Part shown: in pieces, positions 1 through 5,207 of the stretch
How the letters are laid out: every line of letters starts with the position of its first letter
Numbering within the stretch: position 1 is the stretch's first letter
Assembly (NCBI GenBank): GCA_945947925.1
Contig: CAMEZU010000144.1
Coordinates: 1 to 5,207, forward strand
DNA: 5,207 nt
Direction: 5' to 3'
From: an uncultured Verrucomicrobiota bacterium
Lineage (GTDB): Bacteria; Verrucomicrobiota; Kiritimatiellia; RFP12; UBA1067
Made by a program: the position numbers and the translations under genes
The notes under the pieces: model-generated
Databases searched by the model: none
Told to the model about the DNA's origin: nothing
Seen by the model: the letters and a program-made list of their open reading frames with translations, nothing else

Positions 1-1053
1 AAGATCTTCATCGTCGACGAATGCCACATGCTCTCGAACGCGGCCTGGAACGCGCTCCTCAAGACGCTTGAGGAGCCGCCGCCGCACGTCCGGTTCATCT
101 TCGCGACGACGGAAGGGGACAAGGTCCTCGCGACGATCATCTCCCGCTGCCAGCGCTTCGACCTCCGGCGCATCCAGACGAACGACATCGTCTCGCGCCT
201 GAAGCACGTCTGCAAGAACGAGGGCGTGGACGCCGAGGAGGACGCGCTTCTCGCCATCGCGCGCGGCGCGGAAGGCGGCATGCGCGACGCGCTCTCGTCC
301 CTCGACCAGCTCATTTCCTTCAAGGGCGACAAGGTGACCGAGGAGGATGCGCTCGGCGTGTTCGGCCTCGTGAGCCGCAGTGCGCTCGAACGCCTCGCGA
401 ACGCGATCCTGACGGGCGATGTCGCGACGATCCTCACCTCGATCGAGATGTTCGACTCGGCGGGCAAGAACATGCGCCGCCTCGCGGGCGAGCTCCTGAA
501 GCATTTCCGCAACCTCGTCGTCCTGCAGGCGCTCGGTCCCGAGTCGAAGTCGCTGGAGGCGACGCCCGAGCAGATCAAGACGCTCGTCGAGCAGGCGAAG
601 GGCGTGGACGCGGGGCGCGTCTTCCGCGTCTGCGACCAGCTCGCGGAGATGGAGGACAAGCTCCGCTACGTGCTGAGCGTGCGCACGCTGATCGAGATGT
701 CGCTGATCCGCGCCTCGCGCCTCGCGACGACAGCAACGGTCGAGGAGCTGATGAAGGCCGTCCGCGAGCTGAAGTCGGGCGGGGCGGGGGCCGCTCCGGC
801 GGCGCGTGAGGGTGTGGGGAGGACGGTATCGCCGGTCCCGGCTGCGCGTGAGGGCGCGAGCAGTACGGTATCGCGTCCGGCGGCGAATCCGAAGTATGCG
901 TCGCATGCGTTGCCCGACGTGAGCGAACTCATGTCCGCTCCTGCCCCCGACTTCTCGAACCGGACCGAGCTTTTGGACGATCCGAAGCTGAATGCGGTGC
1001 TCTCGGCGGTGCCGGGGGCGATGGTGACGGACATCAAGGAGGGCGGGCGATGA
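1..1053 (+). CDS. dnaX: DNA polymerase III subunit gamma/tau, 3' part (5' end outside window)
   Basis: DnaX is the AAA+ motor subunit of the clamp loader, which opens and loads the beta sliding clamp and, as tau, tethers the polymerase at the fork. The reading frame is open from base 1, giving 350 visible residues. Roughly the first 120 residues of the family, including the Walker A loop and most of the zinc module, lie outside the window. Visible motifs are Walker B (KIFIVDECHMLS, residues 1-12, acidic pair D6-E7), sensor 1 (FIFATTE, 32-38), the SRC arginine-finger motif (48-50, R49) and sensor 2 (GGMRDALSSLDQ, 92-103, R95). The collar domain III then runs to about residue 250. After it comes an Ala/Pro/Arg-rich linker with a 14-residue duplication and a final segment (DPKLNAVLSAVPG) resembling the short C-terminal motif of many non-enterobacterial DnaX proteins. 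The tail is only about 100 residues, shorter than E. coli tau domains IV-V. No A-rich slippery site for a gamma frameshift is visible. The stop overlaps the next gene by 4 bases. Confidence 0.96.
   Translation, partial: KIFIVDECHMLSNAAWNALLKTLEEPPPHVRFIFATTEGDKVLATIISRCQRFDLRRIQTNDIVSRLKHVCKNEGVDAEEDALLAIARGAEGGMRDALSSLDQLISFKGDKVTEEDALGVFGLVSRSALERLANAILTGDVATILTSIEMFDSAGKNMRRLAGELLKHFRNLVVLQALGPESKSLEATPEQIKTLVEQAKGVDAGRVFRVCDQLAEMEDKLRYVLSVRTLIEMSLIRASRLATTATVEELMKAVRELKSGGAGAAPAAREGVGRTVSPVPAAREGASSTVSRPAANPKYASHALPDVSELMSAPAPDFSNRTELLDDPKLNAVLSAVPGAMVTDIKEGGR
796..879 (+). repeat. 42-bp imperfect tandem duplication inside the dnaX linker
   Basis: Two adjacent 42-base units (796-837 and 838-879) share a GCGCGTGAGGG core and an ACGGTATCG core. 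In protein they read PAAREG-x-x-x-TVS twice, with a 14-residue period (residues 266-279 and 280-293). They lie in the flexible linker after domain III, where length changes are tolerated. It could be a simple in-frame tandem duplication or an intragenic copy of a dispersed repeat; the sequence alone does not decide. Confidence 0.8.
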
Positions 1054-1493
1054 CCAGTTGCGGATGGCTGTGGCTTTATCTCGGTGCGTTTCTCATGCTG
1101 ATGGAGATCGCGTCCCCGGGATTCGTGGTCTTCTTCTTCGGGCTCTCGGCGGCGACGGTGGGCCTCTGCCGCTTTGCGTTCGGCGAGGCGTTTACGCTGA
1201 CGTGGCAGCTGGCGGCGTTCTCCGTCTTCACGATTCTCTACCTCGCGGTGCTGCGCCGGTGGATGAAGCGGATCTTCACGGGGGATGTGAACCGGACGGC
1301 GACGGACTTCAACAACGATTTCGTCGGACGCCTCGGCAAGGTGACGGCATCCGTCGAACCGCCGCACGCGGGCCGGGCGGAGATCGGCGACGCCGAATGG
1401 ACGGTCGAATGCGAGCAACCGCTTGCCGTCGGAACGACCGTGCGCGTGATTTCCCAGAACAACCTGACAATGAAAGTGGAGGAAGTGAAATGA
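1050..1493 (+). CDS. nfeD: NfeD-family membrane protein with C-terminal OB-fold domain
   Basis: A 147-residue protein of the short NfeD class (no N-terminal ClpP-like protease domain), the type encoded next to stomatin-like genes. Hydrophobic segments lie at about residues 6-22, 25-44 and 50-68. The E19 and PG (23-24) positions match the conserved Glu and Pro-Gly of the family's first membrane hairpin. A basic stretch (RRWMKR, 69-74) suggests the following part is cytosolic. Residues 91-147 read as the NfeD OB-fold: VGRLGKV near 92-98, then G108, W117, and G128 to V133 (GTTVRV). NfeD proteins are thought to partner SPFH proteins in membrane microdomains, and the downstream gene is exactly such a partner. 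The ATG overlaps the dnaX stop as ATGA and is preceded by AAGGAGG at 1036-1042 with 7-base spacing, which fixes the start. The exact cellular role of the family is not settled. Confidence 0.9.
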   Translation: MTSCGWLWLYLGAFLMLMEIASPGFVVFFFGLSAATVGLCRFAFGEAFTLTWQLAAFSVFTILYLAVLRRWMKRIFTGDVNRTATDFNNDFVGRLGKVTASVEPPHAGRAEIGDAEWTVECEQPLAVGTTVRVISQNNLTMKVEEVK

Positions 1494-2410
1494 ACGGACC
1501 GTTTATCTTTGTCGCCATCGTGGCGTTCCTGGTGCTGGTCGCCATCGCGAAGACCGCAGTCATCGTGCCGCAGAAGACGGCCTACATCGTGGAGCGTCTC
1601 GGCAAGTACCGCTGCACGCTCGACGCGGGCTTCCACATCCTCGTGCCGTTCTTCGACCGCATCGCCTACCGTCACACGCTCAAGGAGCAGGCGATCGACG
1701 TGCCGCCGCAGGAGTGCATCACGAAGGACAACATCGCGGTGTCGGTGGACGGCATCCTCTACATGCAGGTGATGGATCCGGCGAAGGCCTCCTACGGCAT
1801 CGGCAACTACCTCTTCGCGACGACGCAGCTCGCGCAGACCACGATGCGTTCCGAGATGGGCAAGCTCGATCTCGACCGTTCGTTCGAGGAGCGCACGGCG
1901 ATCAACTCGGCGATCGTGGCGGCCGTGGACAAGGCGTCCGATCCGTGGGGCATCAAGGTCACGCGCTACGAGATCAAGAACATCACGCCGCCGCGGACGA
2001 TCCGCGATGCGATGGAGAAGCAGATGCGCGCCGAGCGCGAGAAGCGCGCGATGATCGCCGAATCCGAGGGCGAACGCCAGGCGAAGATCAATCGCGCCGA
2101 GGGCGAGCGCCAGGAGGCGATCGCGCTGTCGGAAGGCGAGCGCATGCGCAAGATCAACGAGGCCGAGGGCAAGGCGAAGGAGATCCTCCTCGTCGCTGAG
2201 GCCCAGGCGACGGGCATCCGCAAGGTCGCGGAGGCGATCGGCGAGAAGGGCGGCCTCGAGTCCGTCAACATGCAGCTCGCCCAGCAGTACCTCGCCCAGT
2301 TCGGCAATCTCGCGAAGACGAACAACACGATGATTATTCCGTCGAACCTGGCGGATGTCGCGGGCGTGATCAAGGCCTGCACGAGCGTCGTGAAGAAAAT
2401 CGAGGCGTGA
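1490..2410 (+). CDS. qmcA: SPFH/stomatin-like membrane protein (QmcA type)
   Basis: A 306-residue protein, nearly the same length as E. coli QmcA (about 305). An N-terminal hydrophobic anchor (residues 5-20) is followed by the SPFH/band 7 domain: VPQKTAYIVERLGKY (26-40), GFHILVPFFDRI (47-58), ITKDNIAVSVDGILYMQV (77-94), and the hallmark DPWGIKVTRYEIKNITPP (151-168). A charged coiled coil follows in which EGER/EGK recurs at residues 193, 204, 215 and 226. This exact 11-residue period is typical of stomatin/flotillin coiled coils. The C-terminal part (257-306) contains the QQYLAQFGNLA region and a short hydrophobic end. Family members form large ring or cage oligomers on membranes and are linked to FtsH protease regulation and membrane quality control; this role is inferred from the family. 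The ATG is in an ATGA overlap with nfeD and follows GGAGG at 1478-1482 with 7-base spacing. The longer upstream extension of this reading frame is an nfeD shadow. Confidence 0.95.
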   Translation: MNGPFIFVAIVAFLVLVAIAKTAVIVPQKTAYIVERLGKYRCTLDAGFHILVPFFDRIAYRHTLKEQAIDVPPQECITKDNIAVSVDGILYMQVMDPAKASYGIGNYLFATTQLAQTTMRSEMGKLDLDRSFEERTAINSAIVAAVDKASDPWGIKVTRYEIKNITPPRTIRDAMEKQMRAEREKRAMIAESEGERQAKINRAEGERQEAIALSEGERMRKINEAEGKAKEILLVAEAQATGIRKVAEAIGEKGGLESVNMQLAQQYLAQFGNLAKTNNTMIIPSNLADVAGVIKACTSVVKKIEA

Positions 2411-3126
2411 GCGCCGTCCTCGACCTGATCTGGCCCCGCGCGTGCGAGGTCTGCGGACGCCCGGCCGATCGGCCCGGGCGTCATGTCTGTTCGGCCTGCC
2501 TGATGCGGATTCCGTTCATCCCGACGGACGGGCTCTGCCGCGTCTGCGGACGCGCGGCGGAGGGGTTCGAGGGCGACTATCTCTGCGAGGATTGCTCGGG
2601 GAAAAACCGTCCGTTCTTCGACCGCGCCGTCAGCGCCGTCCGTTTCGAGGACAAGGCGCGCGAGATGCTGCTCGGCTTCAAGTTCAATCAACGGCTCTGG
2701 CTGAAGGACGACTTCGCGGACTGGCTCGAAGCTGCGGCCCGCGCGCACTTCGACCTCAGGGCCGTCGATCTCATCCTGCCGATGCCGCTCACCGTCTTTC
2801 ACCGCGTCGACCGCGGCTACAACCAGAGCGCCTATCTCGCCGAAGCCCTTGCGAAGCGCCTCGACCGCGCCTGCCGCGGGGACGTGCTGAAGCGGAAGGG
2901 GCATCCGGGCCGTCAGTCGGAACTCGACGAATCCGCGCGGCGGGCGAACGTGAAGGACACGTTCGCCGTGGCGAAGCCCGAGCTGCTCAGGGGACGCACG
3001 CTCCTCGTGATCGACGACGTGATGACGACGGGCGCGACGCTTTCCGAGTGCGCCCGCGAGCTGAAGGCCGCGGGGGCCTCCCGCGTCTGGTGCCTGACCC
3101 TCGCCCGCAGCATCCGCTCCTTGTGA
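2407..3126 (+). CDS. comF: ComF family phosphoribosyltransferase-like protein
   Basis: A 239-residue ComF/GntX-type protein. The N-terminus carries four CxxC pairs (C13/C16, C28/C31, C44/C47, C60/C63), forming a zinc-ribbon region like that of GntX. The rest is a type I phosphoribosyltransferase fold. RGYNQS at 136-141 is the ComF signature; a Q-x-x-L, R, N, F series at 170-186 (QSEL, RRAN, F186) is the second conserved block; and VIDDVMTTGATL (201-212) is the PRPP-binding loop with adjacent acidic residues D203 and D204. ComF proteins support uptake of transforming DNA in naturally competent bacteria, but many ComF homologues sit in genomes without evident competence, and their substrate is unknown. 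The GTG start overlaps the previous stop as GTGA. Only a GAGG one base before it is seen, so initiation probably relies on coupling to the upstream gene. The next in-frame Met (M33) would lose two CxxC pairs, which supports the GTG. Confidence 0.94.
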   Translation: MSAVLDLIWPRACEVCGRPADRPGRHVCSACLMRIPFIPTDGLCRVCGRAAEGFEGDYLCEDCSGKNRPFFDRAVSAVRFEDKAREMLLGFKFNQRLWLKDDFADWLEAAARAHFDLRAVDLILPMPLTVFHRVDRGYNQSAYLAEALAKRLDRACRGDVLKRKGHPGRQSELDESARRANVKDTFAVAKPELLRGRTLLVIDDVMTTGATLSECARELKAAGASRVWCLTLARSIRSL

Positions 3127-3135
3127 AATTTGCAC

Positions 3136-3165
3136 TTGATATCAGGGGCGTGATTTTGTTAAAAT
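3136..3165 (+). promoter_or_regulatory. Sigma70-type promoter with extended -10, upstream of the decarboxylase gene
   Basis: TTGATA at 3136-3141 matches five of six bases of the -35 consensus. It is followed after 18 bases by TAAAAT at 3160-3165, a five-of-six match to the -10 consensus. TG at 3157-3158, one base before the -10, makes an extended -10 element. The expected transcript would start near 3172, giving a leader of about 60 bases. The site lies 9 bases past the comF stop in an AT-rich dip, so the decarboxylase gene is probably its own transcription unit. No terminator is visible after comF, so read-through from the operon is also possible. Confidence 0.7.
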
Positions 3166-3194
3166 GCGCGCGTTCATTCCATAATAGGTGACTC

Positions 3195-3235
3195 TCCACG
3201 TGCGGGTGCACGACGGGAAGCAACGCCCCTGTGGA
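3195..3235 (+). promoter_or_regulatory. Possible structured 5' leader covering the decarboxylase start codon
   Basis: The leader can pair TCCA (3195-3198) with TGGA (3232-3235), which overlaps the GTG start codon. Between them it can form CGTGC (3199-3203) with GCACG (3208-3212), loop GGGT, and a short GGG/CCC pairing (3215-3217 with 3226-3228). The weak ribosome-binding candidate GGGAAG (3215-3220, 10 bases before GTG) would be buried. It matches no riboswitch class I recognise. The stems are short, and in GC-rich DNA such pairings arise easily, so this is only a candidate for translational control. Confidence 0.25.
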
Positions 3236-4706
3236 ACAACCTGCTCGGGAGATTTATGACTTGTACCTCGAACAGCATCGCGCGCCTCTCGCAGAGGCCT
3301 TGAACGCGCAGCGGATCAACCGCCTCGCGCATTTTGACGTGCCGGCCCACAAGGGCGGCCGCATGAATCCCGAACTCCCCGAGTACTTCGGCAAGCTGTG
3401 CATGGAGCTGGACGTGAACTCCATGAAGCCGCTGGACAACCTCGGCCATCCCGTGTCCGTCATCAAGGACGCCCAGTGTCTCGCTGCGGCGCTCTTCGGG
3501 GCGGACGATGCCTTCTTCATGGTGAACGGCACGACCTCGGCCGTGCAGACGATGATCTGGGCTGCGACGAACCGCGGGGACAAGATCATCCTGCCGCGCA
3601 ACGTCCATCGCAGCGCGATCAACGCGCTCGTCGTGAACGGCGCCGTGCCGGTCTACATCAACCCGGGCCGCGACAAGCGCCTCGGGATCCCGCTCGGGAT
3701 GTCCGTCGCCGACGTGAAGAAGGCGATTGCGGCGAATCCGGACGCGAAGGCGATTCTCGTCAACAACCCGACCTACTACGGCATCTGCTCGAATCTCGTC
3801 GAGATCGTGAAGCTTGCGCATGCGGCGGGGATGCTCGTCCTTGCGGACGAGGCGCACGGCACGCATTTTTACTTCCACGAGGATCTTCCCGTCTCGGCGA
3901 TGGCCGCAGGGGCGGACATGGCGGCGGCGTCGATCCACAAGACGGGCGGCTCGCTCACGCAGAGCTCGATCCTCCTGACGCGCAAGCCGGTGAATCCGGA
4001 CTACGTGCGCCAGATCATCACGCTCACGCAGTCGACGAGCGCGAACTACCTCCTGCTGTCGTCCCTCGACCTTGCGCGCCGGTATCTCTGGAAGAAGGGG
4101 CGTGACGTCTACCAGAAGACGATGGCGTTCGCGGACTACGCGCGCGACGAGATCAACGAGCTGGGCGGCTACTATGCGTTCGGTCCCGAGCTCGTCAACG
4201 GCGACACGGCCTTCGCGTTCGACCGCACGAAGCTCTCGGTGCACACGCGCGACATCGGCCTCGCGGGCATCGAGGTCTACGACCACCTGCGCGACGACTA
4301 CGGCATCCAGATCGAGTTCGGCGACATCGGCAACCTCCTGGCCATCCTGTCCGCGGGCGACCGCGTGATGGACGTCGAGCGCCTCATCTCCGCGCTCGCC
4401 GAGGTGAAGCGCCTGCACGAGCGCAGCCCGGCGGGACTCTTCGACCACGAGTACATCGATCCGGACGTCGCGATGACGCCGCAGGACGCGTTCTACTCGA
4501 AGAAGCGCCGCGTCGCGATGGAGGATTCCGTCGGCCTCGTCGCGGGCGAGTTCGTCATGAGCTATCCCCCCGGCATCCCGATCGTGGCCCCGGGCGAGAG
4601 GATCACCCGGGACATCCTCGAGCACATCCTCTTCGCCAAGGAAAAGGGCTGCTTCATGACCGGTACCGAAGACATGAACCTCGACTTCCTCCAGGTCGTT
4701 GCGTGA
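3231..4706 (+). CDS. speA: PLP-dependent Arg/Lys/Orn decarboxylase, short (SpeA/YaaO-like) form
   Basis: A 491-residue member of the fold-type I Orn/Lys/Arg decarboxylase family, without the N-terminal response-regulator-like wing domain of the roughly 710-750-residue E. coli inducible enzymes. It is closest in layout to B. subtilis SpeA. Visible cofactor motifs are DVPAHKGG (36-43), NGTTSA (99-104, phosphate binding), NVHRS (124-128, H126 expected to stack on the PLP ring), ADEAHG (205-210, D206 to the pyridine nitrogen) and SIHKTGG (234-240, K237 as the Schiff-base lysine). The C-terminal domain follows, with YPPGIPIVAPGE at 445-456. The likely reaction is decarboxylation of arginine to agmatine (polyamine route); lysine to cadaverine cannot be excluded, because specificity is not readable by eye. 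The gene symbol is therefore provisional. GTG 3231 is the first possible start after an in-frame TGA at 3189-3191, and no in-frame ATG precedes the conserved part. The ribosome binding site is weak. The gene is probably transcribed from its own promoter. Confidence 0.92.
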   Translation: MEQPAREIYDLYLEQHRAPLAEALNAQRINRLAHFDVPAHKGGRMNPELPEYFGKLCMELDVNSMKPLDNLGHPVSVIKDAQCLAAALFGADDAFFMVNGTTSAVQTMIWAATNRGDKIILPRNVHRSAINALVVNGAVPVYINPGRDKRLGIPLGMSVADVKKAIAANPDAKAILVNNPTYYGICSNLVEIVKLAHAAGMLVLADEAHGTHFYFHEDLPVSAMAAGADMAAASIHKTGGSLTQSSILLTRKPVNPDYVRQIITLTQSTSANYLLLSSLDLARRYLWKKGRDVYQKTMAFADYARDEINELGGYYAFGPELVNGDTAFAFDRTKLSVHTRDIGLAGIEVYDHLRDDYGIQIEFGDIGNLLAILSAGDRVMDVERLISALAEVKRLHERSPAGLFDHEYIDPDVAMTPQDAFYSKKRRVAMEDSVGLVAGEFVMSYPPGIPIVAPGERITRDILEHILFAKEKGCFMTGTEDMNLDFLQVVA

Positions 4707-4709
4707 GCG

Positions 4710-4751
4710 ATTGAATATTGAATATTGAACATTGAATATTGAATAGTGAAG
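4710..4751 (+). repeat. Tandem heptamer array (ATTGAAT)
   Basis: Six consecutive 7-base units start at 4710, four bases after the decarboxylase stop: ATTGAAT, ATTGAAT, ATTGAAC, ATTGAAT, ATTGAAT and a degenerate AGTGAAG that runs into the Shine-Dalgarno sequence. The array is strongly AT-rich against a GC-rich background. The 10-base string ATATTGAATA it contains (4715-4724 and 4736-4745) recurs inverted at the right edge of the window, so the two sets of repeats flank the four-helix-bundle gene. Each unit carries TTGAAT, which loosely resembles a -35 hexamer, so the array may also supply a promoter; that is speculative. Confidence 0.88.
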
Positions 4752-4755
4752 GAGG
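4749..4755 (+). promoter_or_regulatory. Strong Shine-Dalgarno AAGGAGG upstream of the four-helix-bundle gene
   Basis: A perfect AAGGAGG lies at the end of the heptamer array. It is downstream of the GTG at 4746, so that GTG cannot use it, and it sits 14 bases before the ATG at 4770. This is longer than the usual 5-9-base spacing, but 4770 is the only in-frame standard start after it near the conserved N-terminus. It decides the start choice for the next gene, with the unusual spacing left as a caveat. Confidence 0.55.
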
Positions 4756-4769
4756 GTTGCATTCTTGAT

Positions 4770-5144
4770 ATGCGTGGGACTCGTGACAATATCGTTGAGC
4801 AGAAGAGTCGGGCCTTTGCCATTCGGATCGTCAACTTGTTCAAATATCTTCGCGATCGCAGGCGCGAGGACATCATGTCCAGGCAGGTGTTGCGTTCCGG
4901 GACGTCAATCGGTGCCAACGTCTTCGAAGGGACGTATGCCCAGTCGAAGGAGGATTTCGTCAACAAGTATTCAATTGCCCTTAAGGAAGCGAATGAGACG
5001 CGATACTGGCTTCAGCTCCTGTCCGATACCGGGTATCTTTCGGCAACCGATGCGACGGCACAGTCGCTGGTTGAAGACTGCGTCGAGCTTATTCGCATCC
5101 TGACGGCCTCAATCCGAACGGCCAAGCAGAAGAAAGGCTATTGA
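4770..5144 (+). CDS. Four-helix-bundle protein (23S rRNA intervening-sequence / S23 family)
   Basis: A 124-residue protein whose conserved blocks match the family first seen inside 23S rRNA intervening sequences of Leptospira and Coxiella and related to the Avd accessory protein of diversity-generating retroelements. The blocks are IVEQKSRAFAIRIVNLFKYL (8-27, helix 1), SRQVLRSGTSIGAN (37-50, helix 2 with the RSGTSIGAN signature), DFVNKYSIALKEANETRYWL (62-81, helix 3) and AQSLVEDCVELIRILTASI (97-115, helix 4), ending in a basic tail. It is full length for the family (about 115-130). The biochemical function is unknown; family members form pentamers, and Avd binds nucleic acid and reverse transcriptase. 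ATG 4770 is preferred because other members begin just before the IVE-K motif; a GTG at 4746 would add eight residues derived from the repeat. Codons are visibly more AT-rich (AAT, ATT, TTG, TCA) than in the upstream genes, suggesting transfer. No reverse transcriptase or rRNA lies beside it in the window. Confidence 0.93.
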   Translation: MRGTRDNIVEQKSRAFAIRIVNLFKYLRDRRREDIMSRQVLRSGTSIGANVFEGTYAQSKEDFVNKYSIALKEANETRYWLQLLSDTGYLSATDATAQSLVEDCVELIRILTASIRTAKQKKGY

Positions 5145-5149
5145 CGTTC

Positions 5150-5183
5150 AAACTCCATAAGGCGCGAAGCGCCGCAGAAGTTT
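5150..5183. repeat. Imperfect palindrome / possible terminator hairpin after the four-helix-bundle gene
   Basis: A perfect inner stem, GGCGC (5161-5165) with GCGCC (5169-5173) around a GAA loop, is enclosed by AAACT (5150-5154) pairing with AGTTT (5179-5183) across an asymmetric internal loop. It starts five bases after the stop codon. It could end transcription, but only three T residues follow before CCCC, so it is a poor intrinsic terminator. It could equally be a structural part of an inserted unit. Confidence 0.45.
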
Positions 5184-5197
5184 CCCCAATCCGCCAT

Positions 5198-5207
5198 TAT
5201 TCAATAT
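5198..5207 (-). repeat. Inverted copy of the heptamer repeat at the window edge
   Basis: TATTCAATAT (5198-5207) is the exact reverse complement of ATATTGAATA, found twice in the left array (4715-4724 and 4736-4745). The match runs right up to the last base, so the right-hand array may continue beyond the window. Together with the left array it brackets the four-helix-bundle gene and its hairpin. Confidence 0.65.

Noticed and set aside
1..1053. Programmed frameshift making a short gamma form of DnaX
   Set aside because: No run of A residues or slippery heptamer was found in the visible coding sequence, and the tail is already short.
666..1418. 250-residue open frame on the minus strand
   Set aside because: It lies opposite dnaX and nfeD, is Arg/Pro-rich with no recognisable domain, and is a typical antisense shadow in GC-rich DNA.
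1966..3135. 389-residue minus-strand open frame across qmcA and comF
   Set aside because: It spans the junction of two clear plus-strand genes and is low-complexity in sequence, so it is a shadow.
3181..3235. Resemblance of the GGGAAGCAACGCC leader segment to the SRP RNA (4.5S) tip
   Set aside because: The conserved GUCAGG and CCGGAAGG parts of the SRP hairpin are absent, and the segment overlaps the start of the decarboxylase gene.
3174..4625. 483-residue open frame on the minus strand opposite the decarboxylase
   Set aside because: The composition is dominated by Arg, Val, Asp and His, it resembles no family I recognise, and the opposite strand carries a complete enzyme with all cofactor motifs.
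4746..4769. GTG at 4746 as the start of the 4HB protein
   Set aside because: It lies inside the heptamer array and upstream of the AAGGAGG site, and it would add eight residues not expected before the conserved N-terminus.
4770..5144. Diversity-generating retroelement (Avd plus reverse transcriptase)
   Set aside because: Only the 4HB protein is present. No reverse transcriptase, template repeat or variable repeat is seen in the window, and the sequence matches the general 23S-IVS branch at least as well as Avd.
5138..5197. 19-codon minus-strand ORF starting right after the inverted heptamer
   Set aside because: It is very short, has no ribosome binding site, overlaps the end of the 4HB gene, and carries no recognisable motif.

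Overview
This window of roughly 65% G+C (estimated by eye) is a compact, ordinary bacterial chromosomal stretch followed at its right end by a small, more AT-rich cassette. The gene content is a clamp-loader gene, an NfeD/stomatin pair, a ComF-type phosphoribosyltransferase, a stand-alone PLP-fold Arg/Lys/Orn decarboxylase and a 23S-intervening-sequence-type four-helix-bundle protein. Such a set, with strong AAGGAGG-type ribosome binding sites and high GC, would fit a Verrucomicrobiota/Kiritimatiellota-like (PVC) genome. That placement is a weak inference from protein style; no marker in the window proves it.

Region 1 (1-3126, + strand) is a tightly packed operon-like run: the 3' part of dnaX, an nfeD-family membrane protein gene, a qmcA-like SPFH/stomatin gene, and comF. 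Each of the three junctions is a 4-base stop/start overlap (ATGA, ATGA, GTGA), so translation of the four genes is probably coupled. NfeD and SPFH proteins are known partners in membrane quality control. DnaX and ComF are functionally unrelated to that pair in any obvious way, although both have DNA-related roles.

Region 2 (3127-4706) holds a separate transcription unit. A good sigma70-type promoter with an extended -10 element lies just after comF, followed by a roughly 60-base leader that can fold, and then a GTG-started 491-residue amino-acid decarboxylase that would feed polyamine synthesis or acid resistance.

Region 3 (4707-5207) starts four bases after the decarboxylase stop. It has a tandem array of the heptamer ATTGAAT, a strong Shine-Dalgarno sequence, a four-helix-bundle protein gene of visibly lower GC, an imperfect palindrome, and at the extreme right edge an inverted copy of the heptamer sequence. 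The arrangement (repeat, 4HB gene, hairpin, inverted repeat) looks like a discrete inserted unit and is the most interesting thing here. The right end is cut off by the window, so its true boundary is not visible.

No rRNA, tRNA, CRISPR array, transposase or phage gene was seen. The long reading frames on the minus strand are shadows of the GC-rich plus-strand genes.
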